A stretch of DNA of 64,000 nt from an uncultured Prevotella sp. (GTDB lineage Bacteria > Bacteroidota > Bacteroidia > Bacteroidales > Bacteroidaceae). The translations under genes and the position numbers were made by a program. Below, piece after piece: positions 54,627-62,713 of this stretch; positions within the stretch are counted from its first letter, which is position 1; each line of letters starts with the position of its first letter. The notes beneath the pieces are model-generated. The model did no database searches. It had not been told where the DNA came from and saw only the letters and a program-made list of their open reading frames with translations. The stretch spans positions 1-64,000 of the forward strand of contig USHV01000010.1 of assembly GCA_900554695.1 (NCBI GenBank), given 5' to 3'.

Positions 54627-55253
54627 ATGAACAAAGTGACGATTATAGGAATAGCCGGTGGTACAGGCTCAGGAAAAACCACCGTTGTGAAGAAGATTGT
54701 GGAGTCGCTGCCGCCGCATCATGTGGCTGTGGTGCCGCTCGACTCTTATTATAACGACACGTCTGACATGACTGAGGAGGAGCGTCATGCCATAAACTTC
54801 GACCATCCTGATGCGTTCGACTGGAAACTGCTCATAAAACACATCAACGAACTGCGTGAGGGCAGACCGGTGGAACAGCCCACATATTCGTATCTGAAGT
54901 GCAACCGACTGCCTGAAACGGTGCATGTGGAACCTAAACCGGTGATTATAGTCGAGGGCATAATGACCCTTCTGAACAAGAAGCTGAGGGATATGATGGA
55001 TCTGAAGATATTTGTAGATTGCGACAGCGACGAGCGTCTGATACGCAACATACAGCGCGACATCATAGACCGCGGACGCACTGTGTCGATGGTTGTTGAC
55101 AGATATCTGAAAGTTCTCAAGCCTATGCACGAGCAGTTCATCGAGCCGACGAAGCGTTATGCCGATGTCATCATACCGCAGGGAGGCGACAATCTGAAAG
55201 GCATAGGCATTATATGTAAGTATATCGAGGGCATTGTGCCCCACGATGAATAA
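54627..55253 (+). CDS. udk: Uridine kinase
   Basis: A 208-residue cytosolic kinase that phosphorylates uridine and cytidine for pyrimidine salvage. The P-loop is GGTGSGKT (11-18). LDSYYND and NFDHPDAFDW form the nucleoside site, with IVEGIMTL and RLIRNIQRDI further on. All blocks of the Udk family are present. It follows the nuclease and glycosylase genes on the same strand. Confidence 0.95.
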   Translation: MNKVTIIGIAGGTGSGKTTVVKKIVESLPPHHVAVVPLDSYYNDTSDMTEEERHAINFDHPDAFDWKLLIKHINELREGRPVEQPTYSYLKCNRLPETVHVEPKPVIIVEGIMTLLNKKLRDMMDLKIFVDCDSDERLIRNIQRDIIDRGRTVSMVVDRYLKVLKPMHEQFIEPTKRYADVIIPQGGDNLKGIGIICKYIEGIVPHDE

Positions 55254-55287
55254 TGGTGCGTCGCCATTGATAGGCGCGCGCCACCAG

Positions 55288-55920
55288 TCATTTCTTATTT
55301 GTTTCGGTGAGGAGGCTTTTGTCTTTCTCACCTTTTTTTTCGTCTGTCTCCTTCATTTTCTTGCGCAGCAGATAGAACTTGATGGAGTTCACGCTCTCTG
55401 ATACGCCGTAGAGCAGCATGCACCAGCCTATGACAAACAGCGGCGCGGAGGCAATGGCCGACGGTCGTATGAGTGCGAGAAGACCTACGAGAAGTATCAC
55501 CGACGGCATTATCCAGAAGTAAATGCCAACGCGGAACGTGCGTGCTATGGCGGCAAGGCTTACAAACTGGCCTATCGCTCCGATGATAAGGATGGCGGCA
55601 AGGATGAACATCAGCCATGATATAAACGCGTTGGGCATGAGCGCGAGGATGAGTCCGAGAACTATGCTGCCCAGACCTGTCAGCGGAAACGACACCTTGA
55701 AGCCGCTCAGTTGGCGTCCTTCGGCATCGAAAAGCTGCACATCGCTCTCGCGGCGGCGTGCCACGAAGTATGCCGCGCAGGATATTACACCGGACAGAAA
55801 GAACAATATGCCGATGACGATGGTGAGCCATGTGACGGTCTGTTCTCTGTATTTTATCAGCAGTACGCCCATTATTATTGCGCTGACGGCGCGTGCCAGC
55901 GAGCTTTGTATTATCTGCAT
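55288..55920 (-). CDS. DUF308/HdeD-like membrane protein
   Basis: A 210-residue inner-membrane protein of six membrane segments arranged in pairs, with the repeat-like patterns GVISCAAYFVARR and GVSESVNSIKFYLLRKKMK. A highly charged C-terminal tail (about 190-210) faces the cytosol. The fold is that of the HdeD/DUF308 family, linked in some bacteria with acid or envelope stress; no function is established for this group. A full promoter lies at 56025-56054. Confidence 0.82.
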   Translation of the reverse strand: MQIIQSSLARAVSAIIMGVLLIKYREQTVTWLTIVIGILFFLSGVISCAAYFVARRRESDVQLFDAEGRQLSGFKVSFPLTGLGSIVLGLILALMPNAFISWLMFILAAILIIGAIGQFVSLAAIARTFRVGIYFWIMPSVILLVGLLALIRPSAIASAPLFVIGWCMLLYGVSESVNSIKFYLLRKKMKETDEKKGEKDKSLLTETNKK

Positions 55921-56024
55921 GGTTTTAATTTTTTATGGTTTCTTTGTCGTGTCGTATTTTTTAATCCGGTTATTACGTGCGCATGGCCTTTCTGTATGTG
56001 TGCCGAGGCGCATCCTATATTATG

Positions 56025-56054
56025 CAAATATAGGAAAAGTTAGGCACACTGCAA
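56025..56054 (-). promoter_or_regulatory. DUF308 gene promoter
   Basis: On the minus strand TTG (56052-56054), 19 bases, TATATTTG (56025-56032). Confidence 0.7.
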
Positions 56055-56077
56055 GTGCCGGAGAGTGCTTTTTTATT

Positions 56078-56107
56078 TTGTAGTGTCGTATGGTTGGAGT
56101 ATCTTTG
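56078..56107 (+). promoter_or_regulatory. Histidine-phosphatase promoter P1
   Basis: TTG (56078-56080), 19 bases, TATCTTTG (56100-56107). First unit of the promoter-bearing repeat. Confidence 0.65.
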
Positions 56108-56265
56108 CATAAGATATGATGCGGTTCGGCAATGCCAAATCCGGAAAAACTTTGTTTCTCCGTTTTGTCGTTGCTCTCACCTTTCACTATCTTTGCATAA
56201 GATACTCTGCACTCGGGAAATTGAAAGTAAACTTTCTTTCCACTCGTTTGCGCTATCTTGAAACT
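56085..56265 (+). repeat. Promoter-bearing short repeat, two units and a degenerate third
   Basis: TATCTTTGCATAAGATA followed by GATGCGGTTCGGCAAT, an AAAAACTTTGTTTCTCC block and CTCACCTTTCAC, then TATCTTTGCATAAGATA again. A weaker third unit ends at GCGCTATCTTG (about 56250). Same modules and order as 24461-24595 (minus strand) before dnaX. Confidence 0.72.
56165..56195 (+). promoter_or_regulatory. Histidine-phosphatase promoter P2
   Basis: TTG (56165-56167), 20 bases, TATCTTTG (56188-56195). The spacer CTCACCTTTCAC is shared with both dnaX promoters. Confidence 0.7.
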
Positions 56266-56289
56266 CAAAACGATATAAGGATAATAATT

Positions 56290-56796
56290 ATGACAAGACT
56301 TTATTTGGTACGTCACGGAGAGACATTTGACAATGTTAATAAGATATTGCAGGGTCAGACACCCGGCGAACTGACACCTGAAGGCATAAGACAGGCCGAA
56401 GCCGTGAGAGACAGAATGGCAGGAGAGAAAATCGACGCGTTTGTCTCGAGCGACTTGAAGCGTTCTTACGACACGTGCAGAATAATAGCCGGACCTCACG
56501 GAATGGATGTTGTCACCACTCCGTTGCTTCGCGAACGCGACTGGGGAGGGTTCACAGGAAAGTATATTCCCGACCTGAAGGACCAGAAATGGCCCGACGA
56601 TGTGGAGTCGATTGACGCTCTTCGTGAGCGCGCGGGACGTTTTCTCGACTTCATACGCAAGTCGTATCCGGGCAAGACAGTGCTGGCTGTGGGACATGGC
56701 ATTGTGAATAAGGCGGTGCAGAGTGTTTATTGGGGAAAACCGATGAACGAGATAGAGCGTATGACAAATGCAGAGGTGCGGACTCTTGATTTATAG
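56290..56796 (+). CDS. Histidine phosphatase (phosphoglycerate-mutase-like)
   Basis: A 168-residue cytosolic phosphatase. Catalytic His is in YLVRHGETFDN. The second active-site His is in AVGHGIVNKAV, and SSDLKRSYDTC and LRERDWGGFTG are the other family blocks. It is short for a true mutase and fits the small broad-specificity phosphatase group (CobC/PhoE-like). An in-frame ATG at 56116 would add 58 residues, but that region is the promoter repeat, so I use 56290. Confidence 0.88.
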   Translation: MTRLYLVRHGETFDNVNKILQGQTPGELTPEGIRQAEAVRDRMAGEKIDAFVSSDLKRSYDTCRIIAGPHGMDVVTTPLLRERDWGGFTGKYIPDLKDQKWPDDVESIDALRERAGRFLDFIRKSYPGKTVLAVGHGIVNKAVQSVYWGKPMNEIERMTNAEVRTLDL

Positions 56797-56932
56797 ATCC
56801 GCACCTCTGCTGCTTGTCTGTCCTTAATCAATCAATGTTTATCATTTAATAATGGAAGAGACAGATACCGTTGAATTTGAATTTTAAATTATGTTGACTT
56901 ACACTTACGCTTGTTTGGAAGGAGTTGTCAGC

Positions 56933-57970
56933 TTAGCGGCGTCCGCCGAATTTGCCACCGCCACGACTTGGTGATGCCGTACTCCTGTTCGTTCTTGGCG
57001 AGCTCTTCGGAGCTGAGAACGACGAGCGGTTGCTGCTGCGCGATACCCGCGTGCTGCTTTTCGCACGGTTGCCTCCGAACGATCTGGTGGTGTTGCCGGT
57101 GCTTCTTGGCGACTTGTTGCGTATGTTGTTTATCAGGTCGCGGTTGTTGCTTGCCGATCCTCCGAGACGTCCGCTTCTTGAGAACGACGACTTGTTCTTT
57201 ACCGTTCTGTCGGTAGATAGGTTGCCGTTTCTCGGTGTGAACGTGTTGCGCGGTTTCTGTTCGGCCTTCTTTACGGTTCCTCCGCGCATACCTCCGAAGC
57301 TGGAAGCATTGATAGATGGTACGTCCTTCTTGTTGGTTATGCCTGAAGACCGTTTGCCGAAGCTGCCTCCGTTGTTGTTGGGACGGCTTGTAACGAGAGG
57401 CTTGTTGCCGTTCTTTCTGTTGCCGAATATGCCTGTGTGACCTTTGCCATAGTCGCCGCGTTTGAATCCGTCGCGCATTCCGAAGTGGGTTACACCCGGT
57501 TTCGGTCTGAAGTCATGGCGCTTATACCATGAGTGTCCGCCGTTGTGTCTCCAGCTGTGACCACCTTTATATACAACCACGAAGTGCGGACAACCGAAGT
57601 AGAAATAGTCTCTGCGCGGATAGCGTGCGTATATTCTGAACCGCCAGTAGCCTGCGCTCCAGTAGAGCGGACGGTAGAAATAGAGTGCTGAGCAGAACGT
57701 GTTGTACTGCCAGTCGAGCAGTATGTAGCTCATGTCCAGAGTGCGCTGCCGCCAGTAGATACCGAATAGGTCGTCCTGTGTGCGTATGCTCATAAGATAG
57801 TCGAGGTTTATCTCGTATGCAGCTTCATACTGCTCTTCGCTCAGATTAAGTTCATACGCCATCTTGTCTGTGAGGAAAAGCGCCTGTTCGCGTGCCTGTT
57901 CATAGCTCATCGCGTTTGCCGATATCGCCGTAACGAACAGAATAATAAGGGCAGATATAAACTTTTTCAT
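56933..57970 (-). CDS. Secreted, very basic Gly/Ser/Asn/Arg-rich protein
   Basis: A 345-residue exported protein. The start at 57970 gives signal peptide MKKFISALIILFVTAISANA; an upstream ATG adds 16 residues. Residues about 20-85 form a helical domain (SYEQAREQALFLTDKM, NLSEEQYEAAYEIN) recalling Spy/CpxP-like or DUF-type helical modules. A Tyr/Trp/Arg/His-rich stretch (about 90-150) follows. The remaining two thirds are low-complexity and strongly basic, made of Ser, Arg, Asn, Gly and Lys, ending in GGGKFGGRR. I cannot name a family. It could bind nucleic acid or polyanions at the surface. Confidence 0.75.
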   Translation of the reverse strand: MKKFISALIILFVTAISANAMSYEQAREQALFLTDKMAYELNLSEEQYEAAYEINLDYLMSIRTQDDLFGIYWRQRTLDMSYILLDWQYNTFCSALYFYRPLYWSAGYWRFRIYARYPRRDYFYFGCPHFVVVYKGGHSWRHNGGHSWYKRHDFRPKPGVTHFGMRDGFKRGDYGKGHTGIFGNRKNGNKPLVTSRPNNNGGSFGKRSSGITNKKDVPSINASSFGGMRGGTVKKAEQKPRNTFTPRNGNLSTDRTVKNKSSFSRSGRLGGSASNNRDLINNIRNKSPRSTGNTTRSFGGNRAKSSTRVSRSSNRSSFSAPKSSPRTNRSTASPSRGGGKFGGRR

Positions 57971-58015
57971 AATCGTATATTTAGATGTTATACATTCTTT
58001 ATCTTTTCTCTGATG

Positions 58016-58023
58016 CAAAGATA
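58016..58023 (-). promoter_or_regulatory. -7 box for basic secreted protein gene
   Basis: Reads TATCTTTG on the minus strand, 45 bases before the start at 57970. Confidence 0.45.
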
Positions 58024-58188
58024 CAATGAGTTTTTCCGCCGGAAGAGGGAAATTTCCTATATTATCGGGGGATTTCCCTATAATGTAATATGGGTTTGTC
58101 TATTGCCGAGAAAATGTCGTGATGAGCAGACTTTGAGCCATTTTTTGCACAATGTAGCGTAAAATACGTGTTTATCGGACGAGTGATG

Positions 58189-58196
58189 TAATTTTG
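58189..58196 (+). promoter_or_regulatory. -7 box for wzi-like gene
   Basis: TAATTTTG lies 25 bases before the ATG at 58222. Confidence 0.45.
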
Positions 58197-58221
58197 TAGG
58201 ATATTTTACGTTAATATAGAT

Positions 58222-59778
58222 ATGAGATATGTATATGTGATAGGGCTGTTGCTTTCGGCAGGACTTACGGCCCGTGCGCAGGCGTGGACCGATTTTGACA
58301 ATCCGGGAAAACTCAAACCTTTTCACGGAATGAGATACATGGTTGAGACGCAAGGCTCGTTCTCCAACAACAAGACACCGTTGTGGCTCAACGCCAACAA
58401 GTACGGACTGAGCTCGTTGGAGAGCAACAACGGATATGTGAGAGGCATGGTGGCGCGCGATCTGGCGCAGGATTCCATAAGACGGTGGGGCATAGGCTAC
58501 GGCGTTGACGTTGCGGTGCCGGTGAACTATACGAGCAGCGTGGTGGTGCAGCAGGCCTATGCCGAACTGAGATGGCTCTACGGAGTGCTCACCGTGGGCA
58601 GCAAGCAGCAGCCCATGGAACTGAAGAACAACGCGCTGAGCAGCGGATCGCAGACTCTCGGCATCAATGCGAGGCCTGTGCCACAGGTGCGTCTGGCGCT
58701 GCCCGACTATTGGGTGCTGCCTTTCTCGCACGGATGGCTGAGGGTGAAGGGACACATAGCTTACGGCAAGATGACCGATGACAACTGGCAGCACAAGGTG
58801 ACCGACTGCAAGTCGAAGTATGCCGACGACGTGCTCTACCACAGCAAGGCGGGCTATATAAAGATAGGCAATGAGGACAGATTCATGCCCTGGTCGCTCG
58901 AACTGGGATTGGAGATGGCCGCCACGTTCGGAGGAACGGCATACCGCCCGCAGAGCGACGGCACGATGCTGGCCCTGAAAGGCGAGGGCGGACTGAAAGG
59001 CATGTGGCACGCATTCATTCCCGGAGGCGCGGACGCGGGCGAGACGCTCTACAAGAACATCGCCGGCAACCAGGTGGGATCGTGGCTCATGCGTGTGAAC
59101 TACGACGGCGACCGCTGGCGTCTGGGCATTTATGCCGACAAGTATTTCGAGGACCACTCGGCAATGTTCCTGCTCGACTACGACGGTTACGGCCAGGGCG
59201 ATGAGTGGCAGAAGAAGAAAAAGAGCAAGTTCATACTCTACGACCTCAAGGATATGATGCTCGGCGCTGAGGTGAACCTGAAATACGGCACGTGGCTCCG
59301 CGACATAGTGTTCGAATATATATACACGAAGTATCAGAGCGGACCGGTGTATCACGACCACACACAGGACATATCCGACCACATCGGCGGCATAGACAAT
59401 TATTATAATCATTATGTATATACCGGCTGGCAGCACTGGGGACAGGTGATAGGCAACCCGCTCTACCGCTCGCCGATATACAACGACGACGGCACAATAT
59501 CGGTAAAGGATTCGCGCTTCATGGCTTTCCATCTCGGCATAGACGGCCGCCCTACGGAGAATCTGTCATACCGGTTGCTCGGCACGTGGCAGGAGGGTCT
59601 GGGAACGTATGCCATGCCATACACAAAGAAGCAGCATAACGTGAGCTTCATGGCTGAGGCCACATACAGTTTCAGACACAACTGGAAGGTGACGGGTGCC
59701 TATGCGATGGACTTTGGTCATATTCTCGGCAACAACGCCGGTTTCCAGCTCACAATATCCAAGAGCGGATGGTTCTGA
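58222..59778 (+). CDS. Wzi-family capsule-assembly outer-membrane protein
   Basis: A 518-residue outer-membrane barrel. Signal peptide (about 1-19), then the family opening HGMRYMVETQGSFSNNKTPLWLNANKYG (pieces: RYMVETQGSFS, TPLWLNANKYG) and many alternating strands, ending in an aromatic residue (SKSGWF). In E. coli Wzi is a lectin that holds capsule at the cell surface; Bacteroidota homologues are longer and common near polysaccharide genes. The nearby WecA-like transferase and epimerase agree with that role. Confidence 0.85.
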   Translation: MRYVYVIGLLLSAGLTARAQAWTDFDNPGKLKPFHGMRYMVETQGSFSNNKTPLWLNANKYGLSSLESNNGYVRGMVARDLAQDSIRRWGIGYGVDVAVPVNYTSSVVVQQAYAELRWLYGVLTVGSKQQPMELKNNALSSGSQTLGINARPVPQVRLALPDYWVLPFSHGWLRVKGHIAYGKMTDDNWQHKVTDCKSKYADDVLYHSKAGYIKIGNEDRFMPWSLELGLEMAATFGGTAYRPQSDGTMLALKGEGGLKGMWHAFIPGGADAGETLYKNIAGNQVGSWLMRVNYDGDRWRLGIYADKYFEDHSAMFLLDYDGYGQGDEWQKKKKSKFILYDLKDMMLGAEVNLKYGTWLRDIVFEYIYTKYQSGPVYHDHTQDISDHIGGIDNYYNHYVYTGWQHWGQVIGNPLYRSPIYNDDGTISVKDSRFMAFHLGIDGRPTENLSYRLLGTWQEGLGTYAMPYTKKQHNVSFMAEATYSFRHNWKVTGAYAMDFGHILGNNAGFQLTISKSGWF

Positions 59779-59829
59779 AAAACGTACGGTAGGACATCGG
59801 GTGAAACGTGAATTTAAAGACAACAGACA

Positions 59830-60282
59830 ATGGAAATGATGAAGAAAAACATATACGTAATAATGACGGCGTGGCTGGTCATGAGTGTATTTGTATCGTG
59901 CGACATAGAGACATCGGACAATGGCAAGCTCGACGGATACTGGCATCTCGACAGGGTCGATACGCTCTCGACCGGCGGAAGGACCGACTTGTCCAACAAA
60001 TACATATTCTGGGCGGTGCAGAAAGACTTGCTCAACACCATTGACAGACACGACGGTGCGGGCGATTTTCTTTTCCGTTTTGAGCACAAGGGCACTACGC
60101 TGCGCCTGTATGAACCGCACGTGAACGACAGAATGAACGGAGACCCGGCTGTGGAGGACGCAGGAGTGCTGAGTCCGTTCGGCGTGAACGCGCTCGACGA
60201 GACATTCAATGTGAACAAACTGACGGGTTCGAAGATGGTGCTGTCGACAGATGAACTGAAACTGAGTTTCACAAAACTGTGA
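59830..60282 (+). CDS. Small lipocalin-like lipoprotein, function unknown
   Basis: A 150-residue lipoprotein; the signal peptide ends in MSVFVSCDIE (lipobox Cys). After it, GKLDGYWHLDRVDTL opens a single beta-rich domain with a lipocalin-like pattern (FEHKGTTLRLYE, MVLSTDELKLSFTKL). It resembles DUF4847-type small lipoproteins. The start may be the ATG at 59830 or at 59836. It is 51 bases downstream of the wzi-like gene and before a strong terminator, so the two probably form an operon. Confidence 0.75.
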   Translation: MEMMKKNIYVIMTAWLVMSVFVSCDIETSDNGKLDGYWHLDRVDTLSTGGRTDLSNKYIFWAVQKDLLNTIDRHDGAGDFLFRFEHKGTTLRLYEPHVNDRMNGDPAVEDAGVLSPFGVNALDETFNVNKLTGSKMVLSTDELKLSFTKL

Positions 60283-60380
60283 TGCACTAATATTAACGGT
60301 GCAGCAGCGAATACTTCATTCCGCCCATAGCGGAGTGGCCGACAGTGGAACAGAGTAGGGCAGGGCGTGCCCGGTTTGTT

Positions 60381-60425
60381 ACGTTCCGGATGTGCGTGTG
60401 ATGTTTTGCCGTACATCCGGAACGT
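60381..60425 (+). terminator. Terminator of the wzi-like operon
   Basis: ACGTTCCGGATGT paired with ACATCCGGAACGT (13 bp), a 19-base loop, then TTTATAT. Confidence 0.78.
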
Positions 60426-60508
60426 TTTATATCATGCATATCGATGCTTTCAGAAACGATATTTATGTGTGTATGAAAGTAAATTTAAAGAAAACTAAGA
60501 CGTTGCAC

Positions 60509-60960
60509 TTACAGATTTTCTTGACTTTATTTTGACAAATGAAATTCGTGAAAGAGGTGTAAAGAAATGTTAAATCATACACTACAAAGTCCATTTCAGT
60601 CTGTACCACATTACCATATACCCTGTAGTGCAGTGCGGAATAATGCACATGACATTCCGATTATGCCCGTTTTAGCCTGTGGTTTCGCCCGTTTCAGGGT
60701 GAGATATTGCGCATTTCAGGCCCTGAAACGGGCAATATCACATGCCGAAATGGTGCTTATTGCAGGACAGAAAAATGATGCTTAAATATAAGCTGTTGGT
60801 ATTCAATAACTTGCGCAACGCTCTTATTTTTTGAGTATTTGCGTCCGAAGGAAAGTCAGACCGCAAATACGCGCTGTTTTTTTGGGGTAGAACAGAAAAC
60901 TGAGACGGAAAAATCAAAATCCGATTATAAATTGAAAGTTGTCCATTTTGTTTCATCCGA
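60509..60960 (+). repeat. Structured intergenic repeat, copy E
   Basis: The most diverged full copy. Stem II is a perfect 13 bp GCCCGTTTCAGGG (60687-60699) with CCCTGAAACGGGC (60721-60733): both arms changed together relative to copies A and D. Stem IV is GTATTTGCG/CGCAAATAC (60835-60843 with 60862-60870). Stem III is not formed well. It lies between the convergent lipoprotein and wecA-like genes. Confidence 0.85.
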
Positions 60961-61082
60961 GAAGAAAGAAACTGTACCGGTTCGGGATTGATGGCGCAGT
61001 CTTTTTCCTGAAACCAATCTCTACCGAATATCGTCCGACACCATATTATGACGTGATAAAGTCCGTATCATGATACGAAAAA

Positions 61083-61108
61083 GCCTTTCCTGCATGAGCA
61101 GGAAAGGC
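61083..61108 (-). terminator. Terminator for wecA-like gene
   Basis: A perfect 11-bp stem GCCTTTCCTGC/GCAGGAAAGGC with a 4-base loop, followed on the minus strand by TTTTTC. It lies about 230 bases past the stop at 61335. Confidence 0.75.
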
Positions 61109-61334
61109 ATATGGGAGGATTATTCTTTCTAATGTGATGATTATCGCTGTGTTGCGTGAAGTGTGAGAGACTCGCGTATTTGTACGCACATTTGTTTTCG
61201 TTGCAGATAATAGCTTTATTCTGAGGTCGTAATGCATAAGTATGCGTCATGCTTTGGCGGTTTATGCATAATTATACATCATGCAAGACTGCCGGACGTT
61301 TGGTTGCCGTGTCCTTGTGGGTATGGCCGGAACG

Positions 61335-62459
61335 TCATTTACTGATGTAGTCGGCCTCATGCTGCATACCGCGTTCTTTTCTTCTTACAAATACGTCTGT
61401 AACAAGTTGGAAGGCAGTGTAGACGATGATGTCTATCAGTACGACCAAGTCGCTCCGCAATTCCGGGCGCATGGCAGTGTTGATTACTACGAACGCTACG
61501 GCCAGAAGCAGTATGGTCACAAGAGCCTGATGTTGCGACATTCCGGCGCGCATCAGTTTGTGGTGTATGTGGTTCTTGTCAGCCTTGAATATGGGATAAT
61601 GGTTTCTCAGACGTGTGATTATCACTCTCACGACGTCGAAGCACGGCACTATGAGCAGCGTGTAGGTTATCAGCAGACTGTTGTTGCGGTAGGGCATGAC
61701 GTTGGGATTGTGCATGGCAAACTTGATAAGCAGGAATCCGAGAATGAAACCCAACGTCAGACTGCCCGAGTCGCCCATGAAAATCTTGTGCCCCTTCTCA
61801 GCCTTTCCCCAGATGTTGAAGTACAGGTAAGCCGTGAGCACACCCATGAGGCCGGCTATGAGAATGGCGTATGTGTAGATGCCCTCGTGCATGAAGCACA
61901 GCAGGAAGCCCGCGAGCGAGAGTAGGGCGAGTCCGCCTGCGAGCCCGTCGATGCCGTCTATCAGGTTCATGGCGTTGTCGATGAACACGAGCACGAACAC
62001 CGTTAGCGGCGCGCCTATCCAGAACGGCACGTCATATATGCCGAACATGCCGTAGAAATTGTTTATGTACAGGCCGGAGATGGGCAGCAGCGCGGCGGCT
62101 ATTATCTGCACCGAGAATTTGGTCCGCGGCCTTACTCCCACAATGTCGTCCACTATCCCGATGATGTATATCAGCGAAAGACTGATGAGAAACATCACCG
62201 ACCATGTGCCTACCGTGAGCTGTTGGCGTCCTGTGAGGTGGTCGAGGATTGATATTCCGAAGATGAACGCTATCAGAGTGCACGGCAGAAAGCATATTCC
62301 GCCAAGCCGTGGTATCACGTTTTGATGTATTTTCCTGGCGTTGGGAATGTCGTATAGCTTCTTCCTTATGCAGAAGTTTATTATGTACGGAATTATGATG
62401 AATCCGCACACGGTGCTTATGATGAAAGCAGACAATACCAGAATGATATAGTTCTCCAT
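61335..62459 (-). CDS. Undecaprenyl-phosphate sugar-1-phosphate transferase (WecA/MraY family)
   Basis: A 374-residue inner-membrane enzyme with about 11 membrane segments. It moves a sugar-1-phosphate (usually GlcNAc-1-P) to undecaprenyl phosphate, starting surface-polysaccharide synthesis. Family motifs: GIVDDIVGVRP, MNLIDGIDGLAGG (catalytic acids), GDSGSLTLGF and the histidine motif KNHIHHKL. KIHQNVIPRLGG near the N-terminus fits the WecA/TagO branch, not MraY. It supports the view that this end of the window is a polysaccharide region. Confidence 0.92.
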   Translation of the reverse strand: MENYIILVLSAFIISTVCGFIIIPYIINFCIRKKLYDIPNARKIHQNVIPRLGGICFLPCTLIAFIFGISILDHLTGRQQLTVGTWSVMFLISLSLIYIIGIVDDIVGVRPRTKFSVQIIAAALLPISGLYINNFYGMFGIYDVPFWIGAPLTVFVLVFIDNAMNLIDGIDGLAGGLALLSLAGFLLCFMHEGIYTYAILIAGLMGVLTAYLYFNIWGKAEKGHKIFMGDSGSLTLGFILGFLLIKFAMHNPNVMPYRNNSLLITYTLLIVPCFDVVRVIITRLRNHYPIFKADKNHIHHKLMRAGMSQHQALVTILLLAVAFVVINTAMRPELRSDLVVLIDIIVYTAFQLVTDVFVRRKERGMQHEADYISK

Positions 62460-62650
62460 AATAATGTCAGTTTATAATATTAACTGACAAATAGGCGTAT
62501 TATTGTATGATATGTTTTATATATGTCGCAACAAATGTCAAAAAGACGTTTTATTTGGACATAAATATCTATGTCGGCCATGCTGTATGTGTACATATAA
62601 TATTAAATGTAAGTTGTCGATTGAAGCTAAGGCAGTTTTGTTGATTTTTA

Positions 62651-62682
62651 TTGCGGTTGTAACGGAAAAATCGTTACCTTTG
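62651..62682 (+). promoter_or_regulatory. Promoter of epimerase gene
   Basis: TTG (62651-62653), 21 bases, TACCTTTG (62675-62682); 31 bases before the ATG at 62714. Confidence 0.65.
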
Positions 62683-62713
62683 CCACAATTTATAAAAGCA
62701 ATAGATATTAGTT

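Noticed and set aside
56116..56289. N-terminal extension of 58 residues to the histidine phosphatase.
   Set aside because: This interval is the promoter-bearing repeat, and the family motif LVRHGE normally stands at the very N-terminus, as with the start at 56290.
58078..59532. A 484-codon minus-strand frame opposite the wzi-like gene.
   Set aside because: A shadow frame in GC-rich codons; the plus-strand protein has signal peptide, family motifs and barrel ending.
95..60960. The repeats as a CRISPR array or IS ends.
   Set aside because: Copies are 12-20 kb apart with no short regular spacers, and no transposase or terminal inverted repeat with target duplication is visible.
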